Assembly: GCA_963930655.1 (NCBI GenBank)
Contig: OZ005605.1
Span: 25,985,501 to 26,049,500, forward strand
Length of the DNA stretch: 64,000 bases
DNA from: Myrica gale
Taxonomy: Eukaryota > Streptophyta > Magnoliopsida > Fagales > Myricaceae
Reading direction: 5' to 3'
Of this stretch, positions 48,042-61,347 are shown piece by piece. Numbering within the stretch: the stretch's first letter is position 1; every line of letters begins with the position of its first letter. A model generated the notes under the pieces. It was not told the origin of the DNA. It did not search any database and was given only the letters and a program-made list of their open reading frames with translations. The position numbers and the translations under genes are program-made.

Positions 48042-49177
48042 CTTTGATTTTGCTTGCAAGCTAGTTCTTTCTACTTCTTTTGCCCGAATCTTCTCTTCTA
48101 GCTTTGAAAAGAACTGGTTATCAAAAAGCAAAACTGATTATTTTGTCCTCATTTAAGCTAAATCTGGTCTGACATGGTTGTAGAAGTGTATTAACAAACC
48201 TCCTTTCGTTTCTCTGCTCGTTCAACCAACCTGAAGGAAATCCTGAAGCACTGCTCCTCAGCTCACGAGGAGTCCCACTTCTTGACAATAAAATAAAGAG
48301 AATTATGAATACATCCATGAACGAGTATATTTGTACCAAATGAAAGAAACATGTTTATCAAGTATCATACGAAGTAGCAGACTGAGCATCATCATCCTCT
48401 TTCAATCGTAGTGCAGTTCTCAAGGGTTTTAGATTCTTATTAACTGGTCTGCAATTACATCAAATCGTACCCTGAGAATTCTTCATCAGAAACATATAAC
48501 ACCTCTCCAAACTCTATATTAAAACGGAATCCATTGGATGCTGGCCTGTTTGGATTATTAAAACGGGAAGTTGAAGGGACTGATCCACCGGAGGCCTGGG
48601 GTTTTGTTCCATCTTTTGGAGCATGTTTGACTTCTCTTTTCATTGGGTAAACATCTATGCTCTTGCTCATAACATCAGCACTGACTCCTTTGGCCGGGAA
48701 GGAAAGGCTATGAGTAAGTATTCTCTGGTTACGAGAAAGTAAAGTCGTGGCTTTCAGATTGTCTTTATCCTTGGCCAATTTATTCTTCTTAGGAGAACCG
48801 CCAAGCAGAGTTCGAGGTTCCTGACCACAAAAAAAAAAATCAGAACCTAAATTTCTAATATAAGGTGCACACCCCACGTATGTTCTATCACACAACGAAT
48901 CAGCTCAAGGAAGAAAATTCTTTGGGGAGAAGTAGAGAACCTTTATTGATTTTGAATTTTTACTTGTAGCAACTTTTGCAGAGGCTTTGACCACCACTCC
49001 AGAAGAATTAAAGCTTTCAGCTGTCTTGGCTGGTTCAGATATTGCGTTCACTGTGGGAACTTCACCGTTACTAACACTCCCACCTTCTTTGTTCGGATCC
49101 CCAGTTGATTCTTCCCGATTCTTTTCTTCAATAACAGAACTCCCATCCACCAAAGTAACCCCATTTTCACGATCCAT
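48042..49177 (-). pseudogene. WVD2-like (TPX2 family) microtubule-binding protein, frameshifted and 3'-truncated
   Basis: Recognisable exons on the minus strand: 48941-49177 (79 codons, MDRENGVTLVDGSSV...), about 48503-48820 (SLSFPAKGVSADVMSKSIDV, then HAPKDGTK), a piece at about 48375-48450 (PVNKNLKPL...KEDDDAQSATS), about 48200-48281 (SGTPRELRSSASGF) and 48042-48113 (FFSKLEEKIRAKEVERTSLQ). The KLEEK motif is diagnostic of WVD2-like proteins, which bundle cortical microtubules. Defects: stops and a frame break between 48450 and 48503, a one-base loss inside the 48200-48281 exon (the FRL-ERAEKRKE block is out of frame), and no exons after the LQAKSK donor at 48041. Splice sites are otherwise intact. 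A leader exon with donor at about 50285 suggests the promoter side is preserved, so it may still be transcribed. Confidence 0.8.
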
Positions 49178-50537
49178 CGCGAGACAGAGGCCTACAGAAA
49201 GGTAAAAAGAATTCCTACATAACCAGTCAAAACTAATTGTGAATACCCCACTGACTGAAAGACACTGTTAACTCCAGTCCAATCACATGAAGAAATGATG
49301 GAAATAATATGAGATTAATGACAGAATATTAAACCCAGTTACTCCTATATTTCCTATCATTCTCCTTTCCTAATGACTGATAGATTTTTTATCTTTTAAT
49401 ATTTAATTTTATCTCATTTTGGATTTCCAATTGTAAAAATACTATTACGCAAATGATTAAAGCTTCAACTATGTTTCGGCCAAAAATTATATTTCATTTG
49501 GTTGCAGAGTTTGTGTGGGAAGTACTAAACAAAACAGCAAGAGATCCACAAAATCACAGCAGGAAGAAGTCAATAACAAAAATGACTGAATAATTTATGT
49601 TCCAAGAGAACTAGAATTCTGAATTCAACACAATTTAATCCAAAAATGGGGAACTCCAAATTCATACAAAGTCTCTGATTTCTACATTCGCCAAATACCC
49701 ACTTTCAACAACACCTCACTAAAACTACTACACTGAAAAGCATTTTGCTTACATCCTTCGTAGACTGCAAACTTTTTGCCAAGTACAACTGCTCAAGGTA
49801 ACTTCTTCTGCTCATCACAATCTTGAAAATGCATCAAAACCCTATATCGTAAAGGAATACTTTCTCCTGACACGTATCTTTCAAGTATTTCTCTTGTACT
49901 TCTTCCCCAATCAAGCCGCATTATTGTGCTCAAGAATTAGAATTGATTATATATATTTTTTTCAGTTTCTAAAGATTAATCCAAATCTTCATTCTCATCA
50001 CCTCATTTATTCAGCAATCAACCAGTGAAACTGTGAAGCATAGAATTAATGAAATCATCCTATACGGCAGAGGTTTTCCAAACTAGACCACATCCGGCAG
50101 AGGATACGTATAATTGAAGGATACAGAGAAGACTGATTAAAAGAAAGTGATGCGGAGAAAACACAGAAACCACGACGTCAAAACTATGCAAATATATCAC
50201 AAAGCAGCCATGTTTTCAAGAATTCCAAGTCCCTTAAAGTAAGAGTTAAAGAGATGCAATGCTCAAAAGAGTTTTAGCACGTACCTTCGAAACCTGGGTT
50301 GTGAGTCTTCACAATTGAATTATAAATAAGAGCCTCGACGACTGTGAGAAACACTGGGAACAAGATAAAAGATCCACTATTTTTCCAGACCTGAATTATG
50401 TTACGGATGGAATAAAAGATTCAAACAGAGTGAAGTTCGAAGAAAGCTTGATAGTGGTTTAGATTAGAAGCAGTAACGAAGGTAAGTGCTTGTGATAGTT
50501 GAGCTCGAAAGCTATAGCGAGAGTTGGTGACAAACGG
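49178..50537 (-). other. Leader intron and 5' leader exon of the WVD2-like pseudogene
   Basis: An acceptor (tttctgtag) lies about 15 bases before the ATG at 49177, and a donor reading tcgaag|gtacgtgc on the minus strand lies at about 50284. This implies a leader intron of about 1.1 kb and a leader exon running to roughly 50.5 kb. No other gene was recognised. Confidence 0.55.
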
Positions 50538-50720
50538 TAAAAGTTATCGTGTGAGTGGACGGGTAAAATTAGAAGTTGAAAAATTTAATGGCTGAAAAAA
50601 CACTTCATCTGACCCGCGAACCTGACCCGGTTTCATTAAAATCATGACATTTTTTCAGCAATTAGATTTCTCAACTTTTAATCTCACCCGTCTAATAACC
50701 TCACTCACACAATAACCGGC
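50538..50720. mobile_element. Foldback MITE in the WVD2-like promoter
   Basis: Left arm gttatcgtgtgagtgg...gaagttgaaaaatttaatgg and right arm ...aattagatttctcaactttt...ctcactcacacaataac are inverted over about 60 bases around a short GC-rich loop (gacccgcgaacctgacccgg). No clear target duplication was assigned. Confidence 0.6.
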
Positions 50721-53592
50721 CTAGGTAACAAACACCCCTCTGGTTTGGTTCGAGAAGTACGAGAGAGACAGATAAAGAGATGCGGAAAAGAACTTGAAGT
50801 AGGATGAGTTTTTCAAGGGACTGCGTAGACAGAACTGAACTGCCACCGGATTAAATTATGGCTGTATGTACTGGCAGTTTGAAATCTGAACGTTGAGGGA
50901 GCCAGGAGGGAAAGGAATGTAACTGATGGAGATTGAAAAAGAAAGTAAAGCAATTGGATGCAAATATAACTTTCATTGCCAAGTTTTTCAAAGGAAAATA
51001 TTACTATGTAAACTTATTGAAGTTTTCAGAAAGAAAACAAAAGTCCTTGTCTTGGAAGTAAAAGAATTGGGTACTGACCAATGTTTCAACAAAACCCCAC
51101 GGCAGTGATGACGAGTTTTGTTGTTATCTACTCATTGCTGTCAAGTTCTTCAATCTTCTATATATTGTGATTAGGGTTGTTGTAATGTAGAAGGTAGAAG
51201 ATGAAACGAGGCCACCATTTTTATAGGAGCTGAATCTTTCCAAATTGGACAAGTTGAACATCTTTGCAAAAGTTGATCATCTTGGCAAAATGGGTATTGT
51301 TTCAAGGTTTAAATCCTGTAAAAGTTCATAAATGGCAGTTAGGAGAACTGTACTTTTTCCATGGAGAGAGAATAAAAAAAAAAGCAGACAAGAGAGAAAC
51401 CGAGAAAGAGAGCGTTACACCAAAAATGGCATCATTATCATCATTAGGTAAATATCGTGCGGGGGTGATTAATATTGGGAGAGAGACACAAATCCTAAGG
51501 CCGTTTAGCCTTCCAATCGGACAATCTCGACCTTACGTTCTTCCAGGTGGGGTCCAATCTTGAGGTGCTCCACGTTTTCTCTGAGAGGCTGAGAAGTTGT
51601 CTTTGTTTTTGCTCGGGATTTTGCTGGTGGTACGTTGCACTCAATGACATGCTGGATTCTTCTAACCTCCAGGTCCGGAAAAATGATCTACCGGATCAGC
51701 GCGTATAAGTCACATGCAGACATAGCAATGACAAAGCCCATGGGCCACAAAATGGTTGATTCGTCAAATGTTTGCCACGTCATAATTTCCACTAAGAGCG
51801 TTAACTTATGATAAATAAACAATATTTTACACTTAACAGTCTTTTCACTCGGTATTGCACTCTATTGGTGGCTTTCATTGTTTAAAGTGTAGCTATTTTT
51901 TTAATCATAATAGCAGCACCTTTCATTAATAAAATCAAGAAGGTTGAAAAACTTCAAGAACATGCTCTAAAAGGCGAACCAGACACTCCGAAGAGTAGGC
52001 GGGCCAACGAGCAGGGTGACCAAAAGGCCATACAAAGACCCACAAGGAGCAGAAAAACCTTATCAGGCAGCAAACTAATATGATTAGCAGAAAATGAAAG
52101 GCAATTGCGAAATATGGTGGCACGAACAGCAGTTGGAGGCGTTCGCTAGTTGGCCGGTGTAGAAAGCCTCTCCAGTCGATGTAGATGGCGTCCCCGCCGG
52201 TTGTGGTTTTCAAAAACCTCTTGAATAGCGTAGATCTAGCTACCAAATTCGCCAGAAAAACCCCAAAAAGTGGCCAAAAATTGGGATTTATTGAGAGATT
52301 CGGGCACATAGGACAAGAGTAGAGGAAGAGAGAGGGACGGGAGGAGCTGAAGCTCCTTCCGCCGCTGGAGAAGGAAGCAAGATGAGAGAGTCAGGCAGCC
52401 ACAAAGGTAAAAATTCTAGAGAGAATGGAGAGCCTCTCTCTTTAGAATCATAGAGGTTTAAAGGGTAGCTAGGAGGTCAAGAAAAACCCTTAATTTTAGT
52501 TTTTTTAAAGCCAATAATAATTAGTTAACATTTCAAGGCTGTCATGGAATTAAGAAGGATATATATGTCATTTTTTAAATTTTTATCCTTCGATTTTTCC
52601 ACTCACCAAACTGGGGCCCTTTTCATGGTCCTGCCTGCCTGCCTTTTCCACTGCTTATTAGAAATTGCTCAATAGTGTTTTTATTTTGGGGGCGACTAGA
52701 GCATTCAGCACAAGAAATTCAATTCTTATACATTTTGCACAATATTGGGCCCCCAGAGATCATACGACAGCCTTAATACGGGCAGCTATGGACTTGGGAT
52801 TAAAGCCCAATACAAACAAGCAATTGAATAGAAAGCCCAAAGTACAGGCCCAATTGAAAATATAGAAATCTCTCGATTGGAAGCGGTGTAGGGTTCAGTA
52901 TAATTTACGCATAAAATGCGTACGAATAGTTCACTTGAATATGTTTTAGCATCCCGAGTAAAAAAAAAAATATAACTATTTATTAAATAGTAGAAAAACT
53001 AACACGTTATTTAAAATAGGATATTGTTTTTTGTACGAAGGTTAAAGTTTTATGAATTTACTACTTTTATCCACTTACAGTTGTAACAACTGTGCTTAAA
53101 AAGGGGACCTGTGAAGATCCTATTTTGGGTTGTCCTCGTGCACGCCCTTCGTTCATCGAAGTAGAAAAAAGGAAAAAAAGAAAATAGAAATGCTGTGAAA
53201 ATTGGAAGTATGGAATAAGATAGGCGTCTGCACATATGTGCATGCCATTTAGTATTCGTGTATGCCCGAGTGTGTCTGTGGGTCGTGGGTGAGAGAGAGA
53301 GAGGGGAGATGAAGCACCTAATTTTCACTTCAAATCATCATCTGAGAGAGTGTAGCATTTGTGCAGGAAATTTGTCCTCTACAGATTACCTGTGAAATTA
53401 CAGCCTATCCTGCAGTCTGCAAGACAAAATCATAATTCTGCAACTGTGGAGTAACAACGTATTAGCACTAAAGGAATCAGGCATCTACTATTTACCAACT
53501 CCTGATGATCCTTGGAACTTTAAAAAGTCGTATACTTCCACAAAACAGTGGGGAAGAAGTTACAAAGTTACAATAAAGAAGGCCTCACTATC
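50721..53592. other. Intergenic, no gene recognised
   Basis: The minus strand over 51935-52309 is open for 124 codons and partly hydrophobic, but I recognise no domain; it may be remnant repeat sequence. A GA-rich tract occurs near 53290. The CDPK 3' untranslated region lies at the right edge. Confidence 0.5.
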
Positions 53593-56500
53593 TCAACAAA
53601 CAGAAAGTGCCTCCCTGAATCCAATGCTAAAACTACTCTGTAGAACCTTCTTACCCAAACCAGCGTTGCCTTTCTGCATCATGGCCACAAACTCATTGTA
53701 ATCTATTCGTCCATCCTGAAAGAAATATGTAAAGCAAATCTAAGAATCACCAGACACTACAAACTAATCGTATCATGTTGTGCTATTTGTCTAGTATGTG
53801 CGTCAAAGTTGTGTCTCTATGCTTGTGTTTGCATGCTATCGATGATTGTCAAGCATTGCTTCTGAAAATAATTGAAAGAAGGTTTTTGTTGACCCTACCC
53901 TATTTTGGCTTTTCCAGTTCTGGATCTTAGAGATACCCATTGGAGAATTAACAACTACTTGCTTGTTCTATATGCCATATTTGCTATTGATGGGAGGATG
54001 AATCATTTAATCCAACAGGAATGCGATTATGAAGGAAAAAGCTCACATTATCCTGATCTACTTCTCGGATCATTTCTTCCAAGTGGTTGTCCTCAATGCC
54101 AAACTCCTCACAGGCTTGTTGAAGCTCATCTTGAGTGATGTAGCCGCTGCCATCTTTGTCAAAATATGAAAAAGCCGCGAATAGATGATCTTCCCTCTCT
54201 ATTTTGTTTAAATGCAGTGTTGCAGCAATGAACTCTCCATAATCAATCGTGCCACTGTTATCAACATCTGCCTGTAATTTGAGAACAAGCGTTATGACTG
54301 TTGTTTAAACATATATGTATAGTTGAGACTTGTACACAGTATTGATGACAAACAAAGTTAAAGATATAGTCAGCTATTAGTGTGTAACAATGATTCTATC
54401 AGTCTGAATAAATGAAACTACATCCACAGCCCATCGCGGTAAGAACACAATGTTTCTCAAGGTAAAAAGAAGGGATTAGCTTCAAATTAACATGACCTCA
54501 AAACATCACTTGCATAGACTGATCCCTCTGTTCTATACTTGTCCTAGTAAGTTGAATCCCTGACTCCCTCAACAGAAGCAACAAGAATACAAAGCACAAT
54601 AGTTACGATGTTTGCAGTGACATCATCAGATCCATTGGAAGAGATGCACTATGCAACAAGAATGATCAGGTAACAATAGATGGTACGGACAGAATCAAAT
54701 TTGCATAGTCCAAGGCCTATTGGCTGATGCAGACATTAGACAGTTTTAGTCTTCCGACACATGAAGACATGCACTCTCAAGCCTTCAATAAAACACACTG
54801 GACAGGACGGCTGTCAGTTTGAGCCAAGTAGCCCAAGACACTTCCAAACCCAAAATATAATTCAGCAATCCAAATATCAGAAATTGTCTGTATCTTATTG
54901 GAGCACAAAGAAGAAGAAACATCCTAGAAGATTCACAGAATAAAGTAGATAGTCACAGGCTTCAGTGTACCATATGCATAACAAGATGATTCAACTACAA
55001 TACTTACAGCCTGCATAAGATCATATATTTCGGACTCACTGAGATTGGCACCAAATTTTTTTAGTCCATCTCTGAGCTCTTCAAAAGTAATTTGACCACT
55101 GTTGTCAGCATCTATCACCTTAAACATTTCTTTTAACCCTGCAATTTCTTCTTCAGAGAGGTGTTGGGCAATAACCTGCGCAAAATTAGAACAGAAACTT
55201 CTTCAACTACTTATGCTTGTGGATTCATTTACGGTGATAAATGGCAAGAACTTACTCTAAGAGCCATTTTCTTAATCTTGTTCATTGCAGAAAATTGTTT
55301 TAAGCGACTCAAGACTGCTGAATCAAGAGGCTTGTCTGCAGCCACCCCATCAATCTGAATCCAAGGATGGCCTGCAAGGAACCACACAAAAAATCACCAG
55401 TGAAAAAGACATCTCGTCTATTTTAAAATAAAATGAATTTGCACGCCCTCAAATATGGCAATCACTCAGATGTGAAGAATAACACTCTTAAGCCTTCTGC
55501 CTTATTCATGTAAAATTCTACTGGTCTATTGTATTTTTATACATTCTATTTTAAAATTCGTTCTCTTATACTCGCTTCAAGCAACAATCTGTGTTGATGC
55601 ATGTCATCCTACATGCCTTTGAAAAAGAACAAAATACTCTTCTAGTCGGAGATTCCACAAACTCATGGTTGCCTTGTTCAAAGGTTAACTGGCTAAAAAG
55701 CAGGAAATTGAACACAAAAGAGCCTTCCATGATTAGTATGAATGGAAAACTAAGCAAATCTGTGTATCTGAAAACCACGGTAAAGTAATAAACCAGTTGA
55801 GTAATTTGTGCAGCGTCAATCAGTTTATTCATTCCTCATTCTGTCGGCTTAACTTTATTCAGTACTCGTTCCGTCATGATATCTCTCGTGTATGCTTTTT
55901 TTTTTTGGCTGTGGAGAGAACAAGGATAGAAAGAAAGGACGTACACAAAACTTCATGAGCAGTTATCCGCTTTCTTGGGTCTCTGACGAGCATCTTCCTA
56001 ACTAGATCTTTTGCACTCTCAGATATATGAGGCCAGGGATCTGATGAGAAATCAAGTTTACCGTGCAAAACCTCCTCAAATATCTCTTTCTCAGTTTCTA
56101 TTTGAATATAAAAGAAACAAAAAGAAAACAAGAACTGTAAATTTGACTTGTTAAAGAGATGTAAGCATACGGAAGGAAAATTAGAACAATTGAATAACTT
56201 CCAACAGCAGAGCATCTTAGGTCTCTTACCAGCCCAAAATGGAGGCACTCCACTTAAAAGAATGAAAAGGATCACACCAGCACTCCAAACATCCGATTCT
56301 GGACCATAATGCTTGCACAAAACTTCAGGGGCGACGTAATATGGGCTTCCAACCACGTCACTGAAAACCTCCCCTGTTGTGGAGGCCTGTCAGTAATAAA
56401 ATAGACATAGCAAAAGTTTTTTTTCCTATTGCACCGAAAAGTTCGGAAAACATGCGTATAAATCTAGTTTCATCTAGCCATACATTACAATCAATTGAAA

Positions 56501-57749
56501 AGTAATTAGCAACATGGTTGTATCATAGATTTCTGCCACTCATCAGAGAGATTCTGTAAATATGTCTAATAAGCCTAAAATTAACGATAAAATTTGGGTT
56601 GATGCAACATATCAGAAACAAGAACGACAACCCCAAAAGCTTCAGCCAAAAATAAACGTCTCATAATCAAGTGCACTATTTGCATTATACTTGAGCTATA
56701 GTACTGAATCCAGTAAACTAATGGCAGAAGGAAATGGTAAAGCTGAAGAACAATCAAAGAAAAGGAATCCCAGCAGGGGGAAAAAAGAATAAACCTGGCT
56801 TGAAGAACACCGATAATCCAAAATCTATAGCCTTAAGAGGCGAATCCTCCTGCTCATTCACGAAAAGGAAATTCTCAGGCTTAAGATCACGATGCATGAC
56901 CCCCAAGGAGTGGCAGGCTTCTATAACACCAACTATGGTCCTCGTGAGGTGAGCTGCCTTTCTTTCTGTGTAATGACCCCGTTGAATGATCCTATCGAAG
57001 AGCTCGCCCCCCGCGCACAACTCCATTACTACATGAACTGCAACAGCATCCTCAAAAGCCCCTCTGATTGAGACTATATTAGGCTGCCCCGCCAAGTGAT
57101 GCATAATCTGAATCTCCCTCCTCACGTCGTCCACATCTTCTTTAGTCAACAACTTCCTCTTGGCAATGGATTTGCTCGCATACTCTTTCCCAGTTCCTTT
57201 CTCAACGCAAAGAAAGGTCGTCCCGAACTGTCCGTGCCCAAGCTTCACCCCCAAGTTATAGTACTCCTTCAAATGACCTGTCTTGGTTTGCAACACGGAG
57301 TCCGCCTGAAGCCCTGCACTCGCTAACCTCTTCACATTGTAAGGCTTGTTCCTCGGCTTTGCTGGCATATCAATAAGCTCCTTCTCATCCTCCTTTTGTC
57401 TTGCCTGCTGTGTAGGTTTAGCAGTCCTCTCTTCCTCGTGCCTCATTGGTTCTACTGGTTTACTAATCTTTTCCTCCTGGAGTTCTGGTTTTGCTAAGTT
57501 ACACTCCTCCTCACGTCTAGGGGGCGGTGGAAGTTTATCTTCATTGACTATCTTCGCCATCTCCGGCGGCTTGTTCTGTACAACGGGTAGAGAGAATTCT
57601 GGTTCTTTATGTACAGAAGTTGATCCACTGGTTAATTGTTTGTTAGAAACCCCGCAGTCTGAGGATCTAGACCACCAAATCGAATTCGAAATCGATTGGA
57701 GGAGTCCGTACTTGGAAGAAGCTCTCGATCCCACGCAGTTATTTCCCAT
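53593..57749 (-). CDS. Calcium-dependent protein kinase, group I (CPK1/CPK2-like), complete, 7 exons
   Basis: Ca2+-activated Ser/Thr kinase of plant stress and defence signalling. Exons: 56795-57749, 56230-56373, 55945-56097, 55256-55371, 55008-55175, 54047-54271, 53593-53715; sum 1884 nt, 627 aa. MGNNC at the N-terminus is a myristoylation site with a potential palmitoylated Cys5, so plasma-membrane or peroxisomal association is likely. A variable, charged domain (about 30-160) precedes the kinase: GHGQFG 171-176, Lys193, Glu212, HRDLKPEN 286-293 and DFG 309-311. The autoinhibitory junction precedes [18 protein letters not shown]. Four complete EF-hands follow: D478-E489, D514-E525, D550-E561 and D584-E595. 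The 160-residue N-terminus is characteristic of the long group-I members. All catalytic residues are intact. Confidence 0.95.
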
Positions 57750-59172
57750 CTGAGTCTACCACTACAGCTAACTACTATTCATAAAATTGAAATGCTAAAA
57801 TCCCATTTCTTTTTCCCCAAATGGGTGTCTGATTCTAAAGCCAAAAGCCACACGATTAAGCTTCGTTCGCCAATTACGAACTCACAAAGCAGTTGGCTAT
57901 TGGGTGTGTGGAAGGAACAAACCCATACGAAATCCAATGAAACAAAGAGGCAGATAATCCTTGAAAACGATTAAACGAAAGCCACAACAAACAAGAGTAT
58001 TGCCATGACGGACCCAAAAAGAAAAACAAAGTTGACGAAATCCACGTAGGGAATCCCAACAAGAAAGATTGAGATTAAAAAAATGCCGGTCGTGGCGAGA
58101 AGCAGAGGTCGAAGAAGAAAAAGTCGTGGGGGAGATTTCAAGACTTTGCGTCTAGGGTGTTGATATTTCCTTCTTCTTTTTCCTCTCTCTCTTTCTCTCC
58201 CGCTTCACATTCGTCGCGTAAAAGGAAACAGCGGAAGGACACAGGAGGGGAGGAGGTGGAGGTTATTCTGTTGGGAAGTTTCAAATCTCAAGGGACGGGT
58301 AACGCTGTGGGTTTTGATTGGGTAATAAATGACTACAGACAGTACGATTTAGGAGGGACCGAGTACTCATTACTGATCCCTTCTAATTTTTATCCATCAC
58401 GAGTTTTGGTGGGCCCATTAGAAGCGGACGGCTGAGATATTGTGATTGCTCCCTTTAGTACTCCTGAGCTGGGTCGGCTACGACCGAGTACTCCAGAGCT
58501 GGGTCGGCTTCTTCTCACAACCTTCGTTTGGTCAAGGAGGGATTATTGGTACGCCACAATGTGAACAAAGTTGCCACTTCAAATTCTGAACGTGTAAAAT
58601 TTGCCAATGTTGATATCTAAGAAGACTTCAACGCCCACCACTAAGTAGTTCGAGGCCGGCCACTAACACACCTGTAAGTCTGAAAGCTTACTTTTATTTT
58701 ATTTTATTTATTTTTAACCCATAGTGGACCGACGCGGGGACGAGTAGAATGAAGTCAAACCTCGCGTTCCAACCTACCGAACCATGATTCCTGGGAGCCC
58801 CAGAAGGCATTGTAGAAGATCAAAGTCGTGCTAAGGAGTTTAGCCCCAGCGTTTCCAACTAATCTGTGCGCGTATAGAGAGCGGAATTGCAGTCGATTCA
58901 TAAACCCCACGCATATTGACAAATTACGGCAACACGATGATTTCAAACCATTACTAACACCACGAAACGACCGATGATATGGTAACTGTACTATGATCGC
59001 CTTATAATGGGCTCCAAAAACTGCCACTTTGTGTACAAAAGATCACATTAGTTTCCCTATTCTTCATATCCTAAAATAAACCAAAACGGGTACAAACAGA
59101 AATGCCGCCATTGTTATTTCTTAACAAATCTTAAGGTGGCAACGTGAAGATCACCATCCGTCTGGCATTGCT
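57750..59172. other. CDPK leader/promoter and intergenic DNA
   Basis: Contains the CDPK leader (to about 58200) and the 3' region of the next minus-strand gene. A short direct repeat, gtactcc-gagctgggtcggct, occurs twice at about 58460-58510. No additional gene was recognised. Confidence 0.5.
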
Positions 59173-61347
59173 TCAAACATCTTTTGCCAACCCAGCGAGA
59201 TCAACATGTCCAGTGTTACACTCAGTTGGTTTAGGAGAGGAATTGTCCTGGCGATGGCCCTCAATAGGTGCGCCTTGCCTCGTAGAGCGTGAGGATGAAG
59301 ACTCACCGTCAAACACGCGTGGAACACCAAAAGCATTGAAGAAGCCATTCTTCATCTCTTCAGCTTCTTCAAAGAAACGGTTGAGACCGTTAAAGAAGCC
59401 ACGGGAGATGGCTTCAATATCGTTGTGTAACCCAGGGAAGTCAAGCGCCCCATTCTCTGATGTCTCAAAAGAGAGAGGCCTTTTAAGCAGCTCATCTGTG
59501 ACATCATCTTCAGTATATTCTTTATTGGACACCACCACTTCGACAGGCCTGATAAAGAAAGTAAGGCAAGTGTAAGATTATCACCTCAGGTTGACCTTTC
59601 GCAACATCATTGCCGCCCAAGGCCATTCAATTGGAATTCCTATATTCTTGGGAGCTGCTAATAAGTTTCCAATAATAAGGACAGCTCCGACATCTAGTAC
59701 ACTTCGTCTCTTTAAGAACCAAAAAAAGGCAGGACAAACATGCCTACATATCCAATGCAACCAAGCCTATTACTATATATCCATTATTGGATGATACATC
59801 TGATCAACTATTCTGCTCAATATGCAAGCCCAAATGAGTAACAAAGCTAGACAGAAAATAAAACAAATACATACAAGAAGCACAGAGTTCACTGGAAAAG
59901 AAATATGAACAATGAATAAGGATTGTAATTCAAGTTATTTGGTTCCACCAATATAGCTTAGGGGAAAAAAAGAAAAGGCAAAAGTATCAGAGGGATAGAG
60001 ATCATCTGCAACTAAAAACGAACAAAAGTTGAGTCGATACACAGTAGCAAAGACATCCACAATGGATTCAGAGACTAAAAGCTTGCAAATGTAAAATCCC
60101 CATAATTCATCAAAGATAGAAGGCTCAAGAAAACAGTTCGGGGTTCCATATAAGATGCAAGCTACAAATACTTGGAGTTGAATCCCTCCTCCACCAAGGA
60201 TACGGCAGGTGTAAGAGGATGGAAGAGAATTGCCACCTGTAGGTATAACCCTTAGATCCAGTGGACCTCGAATGAACACCTCCTCAACCCCCAAGACACA
60301 CACACACAAAATTATCGAGGGTAAACCAATAAATCGATCAAAATATCCTATATCTGGCTGGTTGAAGATTGATTAGTATCTCCATAACAAAATAAAAATA
60401 ATGCAATCATCCAAAACAGAATCCTGTCAGAGATCAACCTAAACTTGAAAGGAAGCTGAGTTTAGGGAAATCTGTATTTGCCAGACAAATTTTTATCAAC
60501 TGAAATGGGGACAAATGCTCAAGCTTAGCTTAGGCGCTTGGCCTTCTAGAATATAACATACAGCACAGCCCGATTAAAAATCGGCAATCTTTTTATCAAA
60601 GGCAAAGAAGATAAATCTACAACTTTTGTAACTTCAGGTTATAAAAAAATCGACACATATTGAAGCTTAAAAGATAAATAAAGGTGTCCATAAAAATTTC
60701 AACTGCTACTAAATTTTTTAAACCACAAGCTATGCTCCATGAATCAAAACTTCCCAAAATGAAAACACTAAATGACTAGACTTCAACCTCACTAACGCAT
60801 CTTAAGTTCATTTAGAAACACTTAAATTCAACTTCAACATCACCTTTACACTAGCGAATGAGGAAAAAACTATTCAAAAGCAGGGAAAAGAACACAAAAA
60901 TTTCAATGGTCATATTCAGATGAACAAAGAAATCAGAAAGGAACAACATCACAAGCACTCAATCAAAGACCGCAAGAAACAAAATTATATTAATGAACAT
61001 AAACTAGATAGACAGAAAAACAGATAAAGAGGTAAACTAATACTTGTTTACCTTAATCCCATACAATCGAAAACCTTTCTCGAACAAAGATATCTACTTC
61101 CTCTTCTACTTACAGCATTTTCTAGGCAATTAAACAAAGGAATAAAGATAGAAACGTACTTTCCAATGCAATCCCTGATAACCTGTTCGACTTTCTCGCA
61201 CTTCCTGATGAACTTTCCAGGTTCAACCTCCTCAACCCTGCACCTTGACTTCACGACCTTTCTGATGGCGCATTGTTCGCCGGAGCTAACTTCGCCCGCG
61301 AATGAATCGAACTCGTCGGATTCGTCGTTGCTCCAAACCCACACCAT
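59173..61347 (-). CDS. Mal d 1-associated-type protein of unknown function, 2 exons
   Basis: Exons 61160-61347 and 59173-59548 join in frame (GGA AA | G CCT GTC), sum 564 nt, 187 aa. The protein starts MVWVWSNDESDEFDSFAGEV and continues CAIRKVVKSRCRVEEVEPGK with FIRKCEKVEQVIRDC. Then come the strongly conserved SNKEYTEDDVTDELLKRP, FPGLHNDIEAISRGFFNGLN, AEEMKNGFFNAFG and the C-terminal end VDLAGLAKDV. These blocks match the plant family labelled 'Mal d 1-associated' or 'fra a 1-associated' protein, named for interaction with PR-10 allergens in apple and strawberry; its own biochemical role is not known. The intron is 1.6 kb. No signal peptide or membrane segment is visible. Confidence 0.88.

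Noticed and set aside
51935-52309. 124-codon minus-strand frame, partly hydrophobic
   Set aside because: No motif, no start context and no splice partners; could be repeat debris. Not called as a gene.
57346-57753. 135-codon plus-strand frame
   Set aside because: Antisense to the first CDPK exon.
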